Assembly: GCA_043228905.1 (NCBI GenBank)
Contig: JBHGNT010000002.1
Coordinates: 11,408,001-11,472,000, forward strand
From: Azolla caroliniana
Lineage: Eukaryota > Polypodiophyta
Direction: 5' to 3'
Length of the DNA: 64,000 nt
The notes beneath the pieces are model-generated. The model did no database searches. It saw only the letters and a program-made list of their open reading frames with translations, and was not told the origin of the DNA. The translations under genes and the position numbers were made by a program. Positions 53,266-64,000 of this stretch are shown piece after piece. The stretch's first letter is position 1. Each line of letters opens with the position of its first letter.

Positions 53266-54268
53266 ACGCGCCGGAGTCGATGTACCACACCTCGTCAGAC
53301 TTCGGGGTGATCTTCTTCATCGAGTTTGCTTCGTGTCTCGTCACAAAGACTGACCCTTTTTCGAATCCTTCCACGTAGTGCAATCGCTGCCGATTTCCTT
53401 TGTCGGTCTATCCGGAACCCGATCCGGACCCGGTTCTCTCTGAATTAGCGCGCTTTTTCCAGCACTTGCTCTCCCTGTGGCCTTTCTTGCCACAGTACTA
53501 GAATTCCGTGATGGATTTCCCATGCCGGTTCTCGTCGCCCCAACTCCCCCTATTTCCGGAGGGTCTGGAATTGCTATCGGCATCACTTCGGTGCCTTCTT
53601 CCTTGATCTCGTCGGTCGCCCCCATTGCGCATCGACTTGCCTCGTCCACCATGACCACGGGGCCTATCTCCCTCTGTGTACAGCATCTTGTTGTCGGCAT
53701 GTGTGCTCGTTGATGCACCCGCGTGGTTCTCCTCTATAAGGAGCATCGACTGTAAGTCGAAAAATGACGGCGTATTCTCCCATGTACACACGACAATTCG
53801 GAACGCTCCGAACTTCGACGTTAGTCCCCCGAGACAGATCTACACCATCTCGCCTTCCTCGACATTCACATCGATGGAGGCTAAGGAGTCGCATATATCT
53901 TTGATCTTCGAGGTGTAATCAGCCACTGACAAATCGCATTGTCGGAGTTGAAGCTTTCTGGCTGTAGTGCTTGTGGAGAAAATCTTCTTCAAATTTCCCC
54001 AAGCATCTTTCGGCGTTTTTGCATCCCGAATGTAGCTTAGGAGTTGTTCGCCCACACAAGACGCGAAGCAGTACAGTACTCTGCTCGCCGACTATTCCCA
54101 CGCCGGGAAATCTCTATGTGTCGATTCGGGTGCTGTGTCATTTGCTTCGTCGACATAGCTCCAATAACCGTGCCCGAGCAGGTACTGGTGCATCTTGTAG
54201 GACCAAGATGCGTAGTTGTTTCTGTCGAGCTTCTCGGTAGGAAGCGAGCTAGCCATGCCTCTATCCAT
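53266..54268 (-). pseudogene. C5 gag and start of protease
   Basis: The start at 54268 gives MDRGMASSLPTEKLDRNNYA. Gag continues with AKTPKDAWGNLKKIFSTSTT, YTSKIKDICDSLASID and FFDLQSMLLIEENHAGAST, and a knuckle YCGKKGHRESKC near 53490. Protease begins VWYIDSGA and is cut there by N1. Stops lie near 54095, 53840, 53498 and 53410. Confidence 0.85.
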
Positions 54269-54341
54269 TTTGTTTTTTTTTTGTTCTTCTTGGTTAATTT
54301 TCTTTTCAAGCTATGTCGGCTGCAGAGGTTCTCAACCCTCG

Positions 54342-54354
54342 CGCTCTGATACCA
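54342..54354 (-). other. Primer-binding site of C5
   Basis: On - TGGTATCAGAGCG directly follows the LTR end, the standard initiator tRNA-Met complement. Confidence 0.85.
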
Positions 54355-54797
54355 TGAAAAAGATTATGTGCGGAAGCAATAGAAAATTGAACACAGAAAA
54401 TAGGCAGGTTTAATGGAGAGCTTGAATATACATAGTACGCGGGAGAGACAGAGAGAACACACAAAAACTAAATTCAGAAAATAATACTCAATCTGTACAT
54501 AGAATGTGCTCAATGAGCACTTTTATACAAGTCCATACGAACTGACAGAAGTATTGACACATACTTCAATGCTCATAACTAAGCTCTACACTAACTCCCA
54601 AAATATATTCCTACGCAGAATATCTTTCCAACGGCCTCACGGTTTACGCATCGCTACGGCTTCTCGTTACACATCGTTTTACATAACAGTTTACGCACCC
54701 ATTTTACACACCGGTCCGGCTTGACCGATCGGCCCCAACCGATCCGGTTCTCTTCTTACATAGTCGATCCGGCCAATGTTGAGCTTGTATCTCAACA
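54355..54797 (-). repeat. 5' LTR of C5
   Basis: Same length (443 bp) and ends as 36239-36681. CAGCC duplication follows at 54798-54802. Confidence 0.9.
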
Positions 54798-54802
54798 CAG
54801 CC

Positions 54803-55062
54803 TGCACCTCGAGCACCTCTATGAGGATGCCCGGTGTCGCTACCCGAGGGAACCCAACCAGACGCCTCTCCTCCGGGATGTCCCTCATCACCATTTCGGC
54901 CCGGTAGGCCACCAAATAACTCGTGGCGTCCTTCCCATCGAACCGGCCTATTGTGCCGACAATTGCTTCGATGGCCCTGTCGAGGGCGCCCGTGCCCTCG
55001 CGAGCACTTACTATCTGATCGACTACTACCGCTATGGCTTCGGCGAGCTCTGATCCCCTCAT
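54803..55062 (-). pseudogene. G2 gag, N-terminus
   Basis: MRGSELAEAIAVVVDQIVSA starts at 55062 and runs through GRFDGKDATSYLVAYRAEMV to VLEVQA, where C5 is inserted. The frame rejoins at 36233. It matches the G1 gag at 15567 closely. Confidence 0.85.
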
Positions 55063-55109
55063 TTTTTATTCCTCTGCCACCTTAATTCACGTCGGGTTCA
55101 CCAAATTAG

Positions 55110-55722
55110 TGTCGTGTTGTTACGCTCACGCGTATGAAATAAGGCGGGACCACGAGGGCCCTGAACCAAGGAGCATGAGAGATAAGAGGAAGAGAGATTC
55201 GCAAGAACACAGAGAGATAGAAACGAAAGAATCAATTTCAATAACAATATAGATTACAACTTGCAATGTTACAACCGGCAAGCCGGTGACAGACGAACAC
55301 CCGCACTGAAATACGTGGTGGAGCCTCTACCGGAAGCACGCAGGCTTTCATGCAACAGAGGCAACCAAGCTAACCCAAAATCCCTACAACAATGATGGTG
55401 GAGGAGAGAGCTTGGTTTCCAGTCCGACAACACTTCGTCCTCTCAAAAAAAAAAACGCACCATCCCCACTCTCCCCTTTTTCCTCTCCTTTTATAGCACA
55501 AGGAGAGAGAGTCATTACAGACTGTTACATCACTTTTATTCTCTATCCTTCCAGACAGAGATCCTCCTCGATCCCCTACTTAACGAATTCATGCTACCTA
55601 GGATAATTACATCGTCGATTGTACTTAACTATGTAAATACATCAAAACATGTGCTCGTGTGTAAGGGCCGGTTCACGCACACTACCCACCGATTCCTCCT
55701 AGGGACGGTTTTCTCCACAAAA
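55110..55722 (-). repeat. 5' LTR of G2
   Basis: It matches 27282-27905. The outer end reads CTCCACAAAA where the other LTR has CTCCACGACA. The duplicated GCGT follows at 55723-55726. A PBS-like TGGTGAACCCGACGTGAA (on -) lies just inside, near 55086-55103. Confidence 0.85.
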
Positions 55723-56960
55723 GCGTGAACCGTCTCCTCGGTTCCTTACGCGGGGAGAGCACGGTAGAGTCTCCACTACTTGTCGGTTCTTCATCCATCC
55801 GACTGGTCATCTCGACTCAGCCGCTCATTTGGTCCACTTAGCCATAATGAGATCGGACTCTCTTCTAGAGTGCCGAAGTCTTCATCTTCTACTTGAACCT
55901 CTCCCGGTTCACTAGCGTCATCCTCCGGAATCGAGTCTTCGTTTGGAGTTGGAGTCGGTAGGGAGTACCATGATGCCGACTCATCAAACTCGAACCTATT
56001 TAGTCTGGGGGTTATAACACCTATACCCCTTCTGTTCATGCGAGTAGCCGACAAGTATGCACTTCTCCGACTTCGGATCCAGCTTCCTCCGCTTCTCATT
56101 CGGTACATGCACATATGCTACGCTACCGAATATCCGAAGGTGCCTCAAATTCAGCTTTCGTCCGAAATACAGCTCATGTGCTGACACCTTGTCTCCGATC
56201 GGGTTTTGGATGTAGACGATTGTCCAGACCGCCTCAGCCTAGTAGAATTCGGGCATGCTTTCCTTCTCCAACATTGCCCTTGCCGCATCGACAATAAACT
56301 GGTTCTTTCTCTCCGAATTCCGTTCTACTGTAGATAACTGTTGAATTGGCCGGAAAAGTATTCTTTTCCACCATCCGACCGCAAGCACTTGATCTTCCTC
56401 TCTATTTCCCGTTCAACTAAGCTTTGCAAGTTCCGGAAATATTCGAAAACTTCACTCTTCCGTTCGATGAGGTAGATCCACATGTGCCGGCTATAGTCGT
56501 CGATGAAGGAGACGAAGTATCGACTCCCGCCAAGACTAACGTTCTGTGTCGGTCCCCATACATCCGAATGTATTAGATCGAGCTTGTTACAACTCTGGTT
56601 TTGTTTGGTGGGGAATGGAAGCCGGTGTTGCTTCCCGAGTTGGAAGGCTTCACAAATTTCGGTCTTCCGACCGCTAAATTTTGGCAAACCAAAAACAACT
56701 TGTTTCGATTGCAAGTCCTGAAGCCTCCGATAGTTGACGTTGCCAATCCGCTTATGCTAGAGATCGATGTTTGATTCAATCTTCAATCTTTTGGCAAACA
56801 TGGCGGTGCCAACGTCATTTGTGTTGAGGATGAACATCCTCCCTTCCCTGCGCCCTTGCGCGATTATCTGGCCCTCTTCCTCGATGAAGCACCCGAGGTG
56901 CGTAAACCACACCTGCATCCCCTAGTCGACGATTTGTCCAACTGACACCGGGTTCTTTGT
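55723..56960 (-). pseudogene. C2 integrase and linker
   Basis: It has VNYRRLQDLQSKQVVFGLPK, HSDVWGPTQNVSLGGSRYFV, FIDDYSRHMWIYLIERKSEV and SDGGKEYFSGQFNSYLQ in one 129-codon frame (56714-56325). Then a deletion near 56315 removes the segment around the catalytic Glu. GRKLNLRHLRIFGSVAYVHV follows near 56160 and then the acidic linker to the G2 junction. Confidence 0.8.
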
Positions 56961-58172
56961 AATAGTTGGAACATGTAGTACGTTCATCAGCTTCCCCTTT
57001 TGTCCAACATGGCTTAAAGGGACTTCTCCAACATGCACAATTGGGTGAGGGGTGTCGTCTCCGGTTTCGACAATCCCCGATTGTTCTGGTTTTTCCAAAA
57101 AAGAGAACCACTCTTCATGGCTCATCATGTGGTTGGATGCTCCGGAATCAACATACCATACTTCCTCCAATTTGGACGTAGTCTTCTTCATCGAGTTAGC
57201 CTTGTGTTTCACGAAGGCTGGCCCTTTACTGGTCTTCCCAGTTCTAGATCCTTCCGATCCTTCTGCGTAGTGCGAGCTTTGCCGCTTTTCCCAACCGGCT
57301 TTGCCGGATCCGGATTTGTCCAAATCGGCGCGCTTCTTCCAACACTCGCTTTCCCTGTGGACCTTTTTGCAACAATACCAACATTCTGTGTCAGCTTTTC
57401 CTTGCCGACTTCCGGCGCCGCTTTGACTCCCCCTGCTTGTGGAGGGTCCGGAACTGTTGTCAGCACTACCTCTGTGCCTTCAATCCTGCTCTTGTCGGCC
57501 GCCTCCATTGCATGTCGACCCACCTCGTCCACCATGTCCATGGGGCCGATCTATCTTCGTGTACAACATCCGGTCGTCCAATTGAGTGGTCTTGGACCCA
57601 CTCGTGTGGTTTTCTTCAATCATCAGCATTGATTGCAAGTCGAAGTAGGACGGTGGCTTCTCCCGGGTGCAGATCGTTGTCCGGATTGGCCCGTACCTTT
57701 GCACTAGACCACCGAGGCAGATTTGTACCATCTCATATTCGTCCACCGTCATGTTGATGGACCCGAATGTGTCACAAATCTCCTTTATCTTGGTGGTGTA
57801 ATACGTAACCAACATGTCTCTTTTCCAGATGTTGTTCAGCTCTTGCCGGAGCTGCAACTTACGGCTTGTGGTACTCGCGGCGAAAATCTTCCGTTGATTT
57901 TCCTAGGCCTCCATCGGCGTCTTTGCATCCTTTATGTAGCCGAGCATCTGATCGTGCACACAAGATGCGAGGCAGTACAATACTCGGCTCGCTCCTTGCT
58001 CCCGTACCGGGAAGACATTGTGTGTCGGCTCCAGTGCTAACTCATTAGTTCCTTCCTCGTAGCTCCAATAACCATGCCCCAACCAGTGCTAGTGCATTTT
58101 ATATGACCAGGACGCATAGTTGCTCCGGTCGATCTTCTCTGTTGGAAGTAAACTCACCATACCTCTGTCCAT
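56961..58172 (-). pseudogene. C2 gag and protease
   Basis: Gag starts at 58172 (MDRGMVSLLPTEKIDRSNYA), with MVQICLGGLVQRYGPIRTTI and FFDLQS-like YFDLQSMLMIEENHTSGSK. The knuckle lies near 57365. Protease has VWYVDSGASNHMMSHEEWFS near 57165, with the catalytic D-S-G kept. Stops lie near 58090 and 57905. Confidence 0.85.
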
Positions 58173-58253
58173 ACCTTTCTCTGTTAGTTGTTACCGGTTA
58201 TTAGTGTTTGTCTTCGAAAGCGTCTGTCGATTGCAGAGGTTCTCAACCCTCAC

Positions 58254-58265
58254 GCTCTGATACCA
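58254..58265 (-). other. Primer-binding site of C2
   Basis: On - TGGTATCAGAGC directly follows the C2 5' LTR. Confidence 0.85.
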
Positions 58266-58370
58266 TGTAAAACTTGGCGTGTGGAAGCGTTAGACAAACC
58301 GTCTCGGCAAGATAGCAACAGAAAATGAGAAAATGTTTAATGGAGAACTTAACACAGAGAATATGCGTGG

Positions 58371-58422
<52 letters not shown>

Positions 58423-58754
58423 AGAACATAAACTCAATTCAAAATATCACTCTGAAAACTTTCTACATACAACGTGCTAAACAACACTATTTATACAAGT
58501 CCTCAAAAGGACTGACTAAAGTACTATGTACTTCAATGCTCATACGAGCGACTCACACTAACTATGAGACAATGATTACCTAATAGTCTAGGCTACTACT
58601 AGGCTTCTGATTCGCACTCGAATCTGGCTCTCCGATCCGTCTCCCCAATCCGACCGGTTGTTTCCGGATACCAATCCGACTCATTCTCCCGGATGTCGAT
58701 CTGGCTCTGGCTTATTCGGCCAATCCGGATCCAGTTGAGCTTGCTCGCTCAACA
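58266..58754 (-). repeat. 5' LTR of C2
   Basis: TGTAAAACTTGGCG to CTCGCTCAACA, with a long (GA)n tract at 58376-58418. It matches the two parts of the left LTR (19958-21434). Confidence 0.9.
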
Positions 58755-60311
58755 CTTATCTTGGACATCTCATAACCGAATGAGGAGTTGAAATTGATCA
58801 TTCTCGCATCGAGAAAATCAAGCTTTCACCCACTCTTTGGAATATTCGAGAAGTTCGATCATTCCTTGGTTTTGTCAGGTTTTTGCGAAAATTCCTTCGT
58901 GATTACTCCCAATTGACGACATCGTTTACTGATCTTCTAAAAGGTCAAACCCGTAAGTCTACAAAACCTATTGTGTGGGATGCTACACTAAACCTCGCCT
59001 TTAAGGAACTCAAGGACCTGGTGTGCAAGGCTCCTTCGTTTCTTTTACCTGATCCTTACCTTTTGAAGTTGGAACCGATGCAAGCGATTATGCTATAGGT
59101 GTTGTCTTATATCAAGATGGTAAACCAATAGCATTCGAGAGTAAGAAACTTGATTCTGCTCAATCTCAGTATACGGTTCAAGAAAAGGAATTATTTGCAG
59201 TTATACATGCGCTCAAAACATGGCGCCATTATCTTTATGGAAATCGTTTTGTGGTAACTACGGACTACGAGTCCTTGAAATATTTCTGTGACCAAAAGAC
59301 CTGAAAGGTTGTAACGCATGATGGGCTGATCTCATCCAGGACTTTGATTTTTCCATACGATATCGTAAAGGTTCCATGAACACTGTCGTTGATGCACTAA
59401 GTCGCATCCGTGAAGTTCACATGCTTACCTTCACTGAAATAACATCATATCTTTATGATCACCTTCGAGGAATGTATCTTGATGACAGCTATTTTGCGAA
59501 ATACTGGGCAAGAGTTGAGTTTGGAATAAACACCACCACATCCTCGAAGGAATCCTTCCACATTGCTAACGGTCTGCTCTACTGTAATGGGAAGGTTTGT
59601 GTTCTAGATTTGCCTGAGGTCAAAAAGAGAATTCTTTTTGAATGCCATGATGCACCCTCTGCAGGGCACCCTGGAATACATCGTACACTTGTTCTCATCT
59701 CCACTCAATTCTATTGGCCTAAGATGCGTCATGACATACGTAGCTATGTGACTAAATGTCACCAATGTCAGGTTAACAAAGTCGAGCGACTTAAAGCCGT
59801 AGGACTTTTACATCCCTTGGACATTCCCAATAATAAGTGGGAAAGTATATCCATGGATTTTATTGTTAGCCTTCCTCGCACCCAAAAAGGCCATGATGTC
59901 GTCTGGGTTGTGGTTGATAGGCTAACTAAAATGGCCAGATTTATTGCTACTAAAACCACGATAACAGCACTTGAATTGGCTTACCAGTTCGTTGATGAGT
60001 TATTTCGTTTTTATGGGTTACCGATGGATATCGTGAGTGATCTAGATCCAAAGTTTACTAGTGACTTTTGGATGCAAGTCTTTAAGAAGTTAGAAACTAC
60101 GTTGAGCATGAGCTCCACAGATCATCCTCAATCCGATGAAGAGACAAAACGAGTAAATCAAATTATTGAGGACATGCTTCAAGCATATGTCGGTGCAAAA
60201 CCAACAAAATGGGAACATTGTCTCCCAATTTTGGAGTTTGCTTATAACAGCTCCAAGCATACGTCGACGGGATATAGTCCTTTTATGTTGATGTATGGTT
60301 TTCAGCCATGA
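58755..60311 (+). pseudogene. G4 RT end, RNase H and integrase
   Basis: RT resumes with YLGHLIT, SFLGFVRFLRKFLRDYS and a tether region. RNase H covers about 58970-59400 (IAFESKKL, FAVIHALKTWRHYLYGN). A 311-codon integrase frame (59376-60311) has HPGIHRTLVLISTQFYWPKM, CHQCQV, SMDFIVSLPRTQKGHDVVWV, IVSDLDPKFTSDFW and STDHPQSDEETKRVNQ, so D, D and E are present. Stops lie near 58786, 59098 and 59304, and the C-terminus ends early at 60311. No chromodomain is visible. Confidence 0.85.
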
Positions 60312-60455
60312 GCCCCGATTGATGTTAATATACATCATGATGAGTTGCGAAGTACGCAAAACATTCTTCAGGACATGGGAACACGAAAATACTCTTAGAA
60401 CTAACTTCCCTAACTTTCCATTCCAAGAGTGCAATGTTTTAAAGAGGGGGGAGTA
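60312..60455 (+). other. G4 3' untranslated end with polypurine tract
   Basis: Decayed coding or untranslated sequence that ends in AAAGAGGGGGGAGTA, the polypurine tract, directly before the LTR. Confidence 0.7.
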
Positions 60456-60930
60456 TGTTACGGGCACGACCATATAATATCCTGTGGTGAGAATTTACCG
60501 TAGTATTCTATACACGTGGATAAGTGTGAGGGTTAAACGAGAGTGTAAAGAAGGGGAGGATTACTTTTAATCCTCGGGATTGCGACAACTTATTAGGCCA
60601 AGTGTGAACTTGCATGGGGGCCTTGGGTATCGTTATAAATATGAGGCCTAACTACCCTCATTTGATCATATCTTGACTACGTTGAGACTCTGTTTCGTGG
60701 TGGGTCAACTTTTGTTGCGAGCACGCCAGCACCAGGTACGACTCAACGCCACGGCGATGGTATGGGATGCCGATCGAGGCTCGAGTCCATCTCAATCCCT
60801 TCACTCGGGGGTGGTCAGGTGGATCGACACCCTTCTTTCTCTCTCTCCTTTTTATCTATCTATGTTTTATCCTTATCATATGCTTACTTTAGATCATAAC
60901 TCTAACAACTAGGACCGTAGGCCTCTAACA
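60456..60930 (+). repeat. 3' LTR of G4
   Basis: It starts TGTTACGGGC and ends CCTCTAACA, giving TGTTA/TAACA inverted ends. A TATA-like CGTTATAAATATGAGG lies at about 60633. There is no partner LTR in the window, so the ends rest on the polypurine tract and inverted ends. Confidence 0.75.
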
Positions 60931-60994
60931 ACCTATCGGTTACACTCAGATCCGGACACAGATCCGGATCATGTTGAGCTTGCTCGCTCAACAC
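60931..60994 (-). repeat. End piece of the C6 3' LTR
   Basis: GTTGAGCTTGCTCGCTCAACA at the inner end matches the C2 LTR end, and CTCCCCCTCAAG follows. The rest of this LTR should lie on the other side of G4 and is not seen in the window. Confidence 0.65.
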
Positions 60995-63900
60995 TCCCCC
61001 TCAAGCTCAACTTGAGATCGGATTGTGGTGGCAATATTTGTCGGTCCTTTCCTATAGCTCCTCCTAGTGTCTTCCCGCCTTGCTCATGCTACTCAACCCG
61101 TCCAGTCCCGCTTTCCATGACCCGTCCAGTTCCGTGCACCTCAACCCTCTTGGTCGGCTTGTCTGCTCATAAGGCCCATCTCAGCTCCTTCCCTACTATG
61201 ACTTTGGCGCCTCTCGACCTGTCGGTTCCTCTGTGTCGACTTCGACTTCCATTGCCTTCTAGTCCGTTTGGCCTTCTTTTGATTTTGCTCCTCCGAATCG
61301 GTGCCTCTGATTCGTTCCAGCTATTGTTTGAATTGGTTATCTCCAACTCGATCTTCAAGCCCTTTACCACATCAAACCATGTTCGGGTCTTGGCCTTCTT
61401 CTTTCGGTCGACTTTGATATTCTTGACTCTACCGCCGTCACCGTTTGTTTCGACTTTTTTGAATATACCGACTTCTTAAGTCGACTCGGCTCCCTTTTTC
61501 TTCTTATCTCCCCTTGTTTCTAACTTTTCCTCCTCTCCGGTGCCTTCCCCTATTTTCCCGATTCCTATTCCGGTTCTCCCCCTTAAGTGCGGCATGTCAA
61601 GATGCTGCAACCCAAGCATCTCTGAAAAATGTTGCAACTTGTTCGATCCGAATGGCTTGGTGAAGATGTCGGCAACCTGCCGATCAGTTCGGACATACTA
61701 GAGTTTGACTTCACCGCTCAGGACCCGCTCGCTCACAAAGTGATAATGCACTTCTATGTGCTTTGTGCGAGCATGGAAGATGGGGTTCTTAGCGAGCTAC
61801 ATGCTATTGATGTCGTCGTACTAGATCAAGATCACAATCGGGACTTCAATACAAAGATCTTGTAGCAGTCACCGAAGCCAAATGGCTTCACAGGTGGCAA
61901 TGGTAGCTCCACGGTACTCAACTTCAGTGCTCGACAGAGACACTATCGGTTCCTTTTTGTTGCTCCACGCAACAACCAGGCTACCTAGAGAAAACATAAA
62001 ACCGGATGTTGACCAATGATCTGATGCATCACCAGCCCAGTCAACATTTCTATAACCGGATAGTTGTTTGGTTATACCATATTGGTACAACAGTCACTGA
62101 TCCTTAGTGCCGCTCACATATCTCGATAGTCGATGCACGCGTTGAAGGTGCTCGATGGTCCGCTTCTGCATAAATTGACTAATCACTCTGACCAAATTGC
62201 TGATGTTGGGTCGGGTGATTGTTAAGTATATACGGCTTCCAACAATTTATCAGAACCATTTCTCATTGCAAGCCGGTCCAAAGTCAGGACGTAGCATGAG
62301 GTTCCGGTCGAGGGGTGTGGAGACTGGTCTACATTCGGTCATGCCGAACTTGTACAACATATTCAACTCAAGTGTCATTGAGATAACAATATGTTGTCGG
62401 GAGTATGGATCACTTTGATCTCGAGGAAGTAATGGAGGTCCCCCATGTCCCTTATTTCGAACGCGTTCGATAGTTGGGACTTTACTTGGTTGATTTCAGG
62501 GAGGTCGGGTTCAGTAACGACTAAGTCGTCAACATACAACAAAATGCATATCAAACCTTTCAGACCATTTTGGATGAACAACGAAGAGTCGTACTTCGAT
62601 GCTGCAAAACCCATCTTACGCAACCGGTGCGTTATCTTCGAATTCCAGGCTCGAGGGGCTTGCTTCAAGCCGTAGAGTGACTTCTTGAGTCGGCACACCG
62701 CTGACGTGTTCATCTCCGACTGGAAACCGGGGGGTTGAATCATGTAGATTTGTTCTTCAAGGTTGCCTTGAAGAAATGCATTCTTCACGTCCATTTGGTG
62801 AAGATGTCACCCCCTTGGCGCAGCAACTACCAACACCACGAATTGTCATCATCTCCGCTACCGGAGCGAAGGTCTCGTCGTAGTCGATTCCGTGGGTATG
62901 CGCATATCCTTTGGCCACTAGCCAAGACTTGTACCGGTTGACCGAACTTTTGGCATTTTATTTTACCTCCTATATCCACTAGCAGTCGATTGGTTTGCAA
63001 TGTCGGGGAGGGTCAACCAAGTCCCATGTGTCATTGGCATCAAGTGCGCGCATTTCTTCCTCCATCGCGGCACGCTAGTTCACATCTTTCACTGTTTCTG
63101 CGTAGCTCTCCGGCTCACACACTTCCGCCACTTTTGTCATGTACACATAGTGATGTGCCATGTATTCATTATACCCATACCATTTCACGGGATTCTTTTG
63201 GCGGGTCAATCAGCGTAACTTCTCGTTAGCTGATTTAAGGGCCCTTTTGGCCAACTCGAACTTCGTCTCCGAAGGTCCGTCTTCGTTCTTTCCGGAGTCG
63301 GATTCGGTCCGATCCGACTTGACTCTGCCCGTGTCATATTCCAACATCTTCTTCTTCCCCTTCTCTTTGCGCCTGAACCGTCTCCTCGGTTCCTTGGGCG
63401 GGGAGTGCAACCGAGTCTCCACTACTCGCCGGCTCATCATCTGATTGGTCGTTCCGACTCAGTATTTCATTCGGCCCACTCAACCGAAATGGAATTGGAC
63501 TCTCTTCTAGAGTGTTGAACTCCACTTCCTCTTCTGCCCAGATCATGACGGGCTCACTGGCTTCATCCTCAGTGATTAGGTGGTCAGAGTTGTTGGGGGT
63601 CGGAGTCGTAGTCAATAAGGAGTACCATGATGCCAACTCATCGAATTCGACATCATGGCTTACTCGAACTTGCTTGGTCCGGGGGTTATAACCCTTGTAT
63701 CCCTTCTGTTCGTGTGAGTATCCGACCAGGATGCACTTCTCTGACTTCAACTCCATCTTCTTCGCTTCTCATCAGGCACATGCACATACGTTATGTTGTC
63801 GAATACCCTTAGGTGTCCTAAGTTCGGCTTCCATCCGAAATACTGCTCATGTGTCGACACCTTATCCCCGATCTCGTTTTGGATGTACACCATAGTTCGA

Positions 63901-64000
63901 ACCACTTCGGACCAGTAGAACTTGGCCACGCTCTTCTCCTCCAACATTGCCCTTGCCGCTTTGACAGCTGACCGATTCTTCCTCTCGGCTACACCGTTTT
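60995..64000 (-). pseudogene. Copia C6: RNase H, RT, linker and integrase, runs off the right edge
   Basis: RNase H (62090-61600) has GYRNVDWAGDASDHWSTSGF, SLSSTEVEYRGATIATCEA and a charged tail. RT (62794-62375) has [40 protein letters not shown] and [15 protein letters not shown]. The linker (63756-63334) is acidic and charged. The integrase end (63947-63747) has MLEEKSVAKFYWSEVVRTMV and HEQYFGWKPNLGHL. A gap of damaged frame lies at about 62800-63200. It is close kin to C2, C3 and C5. Confidence 0.85.

Larger units (their letters stand above)
36239..54797 (-). mobile_element. Ty1/copia C5, holding N1 and T1
   Basis: Both LTRs are 443 bp (36239-36681 and 54355-54797). TSD CAGCC is at 36234-36238 and 54798-54802 within the G2 gag. 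In sense order: gag, protease, [N1], integrase, RT, RNase H. N1 cut C5 directly behind the protease Asp-Ser-Gly codons. Confidence 0.9.
27282..55722 (-). mobile_element. Ty3/gypsy G2, holding G3 and C5
   Basis: LTRs at 27282-27905 and 55110-55722 match (TGTCGTGTTGTTAC starts). TSD GCGT is at 27278-27281 and 55723-55726. On - the order is gag (55062-54803 then 36233-35206), protease, RT, RNase H, integrase, as in G1. C5 is inserted in gag and G3 between protease and RT. Confidence 0.9.
19958..58754 (-). mobile_element. Ty1/copia C2, broken up by C3, G2 and a LINE piece
   Basis: LTRs at 19958-21434 (with LINE insert) and 58266-58754 share GGAAGCGTTAGACAAACC, a GA run and GTTGAGCTTGCTCGCTCAAC-type ends. 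In sense order: gag 58172-57400, protease about 57170, integrase 57000-55990, linker 55980-55723 and 27281-27172, then RNase H 22373-21600. Its RT is missing where C3 lies. G2 is inserted in the linker with a GCGT duplication. Confidence 0.8.
19323..60930 (+). mobile_element. Ty3/gypsy G4, 5'-incomplete, outer host of the C2 nest
   Basis: Coding parts at 19323-19957 and 58755-60311 join across C2 in the same orientation (KCEFFKKSI before, YLGHLITE after). The 3' LTR is at 60456-60930. The 5' LTR, gag and protease are absent because C7 abuts RT at 19322. The right flank is the end of a copia LTR (C6), so G4 went into C6. Confidence 0.75.

Overview
The window looks like a repeat-dense stretch of a land-plant (or close streptophyte) nuclear genome. 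The sequence-level reasons are wall-to-wall Ty1/copia and Ty3/gypsy LTR retrotransposons, primer-binding sites of the initiator-Met type, a chromodomain-bearing chromovirus, a tRNA-derived SINE, a (TTTAGGG)n plant-type telomere motif, and spliceosomal GT..AG introns in the one non-retroviral gene pair. I see no ordinary host gene, rRNA gene or intact tRNA gene. Species cannot be named from this window.

Layout. 1-5810: broken pieces of a gypsy gag (here G5), a fragment of an unusual transposase-like gene (1823-2398), a copia gag-protease plus LTR (C10), a copia pol piece (C9) and a solo gypsy LTR (4091-4908). 5811-18018: a copia element on the + strand (C8) split by a gypsy element on the - strand (G1, 9270-16362). 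18019-19322: the 3' end of another copia (C7) with a SINE in its LTR. From 19323 to the right end lies a deep nest. Reading outward to inward: copia C6 (60931 to beyond 64000) holds gypsy G4 (19323-60930), which holds copia C2 (19958-58754). C2 holds gypsy G2 (27282-55722), as well as copia C3 (22402-27171) and a LINE piece. G2 holds copia C5 (36239-54797) and the truncated chromovirus G3 (30886-33846). C5 holds a gag-only LTR element N1 (40419-53265). The right LTR of N1 holds a 9.1-kb DNA transposon, T1 (43499-52586).

T1 is the exceptional object. It sits between a 5-bp direct repeat (TAATA), has imperfect 18-bp terminal inverted repeats, and carries two divergently transcribed genes separated by 0.79 kb. 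The - strand gene (43903-46492) resembles the DUF7869-type, transposase-like family and ends in a chromatin-reader-like domain. A second copy of that C-terminal part, free of stop codons, is at 1823-2398. The + strand gene (47284-51515, about six exons) joins a ParB-like domain to a beta-class amino-methyltransferase of the DNA N4-cytosine/N6-adenine type, an architecture I associate with bacteria and phages. Its first intron carries ten copies of a 27-bp palindrome spaced at exactly 51 bp (one interval is 61 bp). I know of no described plant transposon with this layout; my inference is a mobile element that brings its own DNA-modifying and perhaps DNA-binding system.

The T1 genes are decayed. 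Most premature stops are explained by single C-to-T changes, as expected for methylated cytosines. T1 is nevertheless the innermost and therefore latest insertion of the nest. All retroelement pol genes here also carry stops or frameshifts, with a few long open stretches (the G3 integrase-chromodomain and the C8 integrase).
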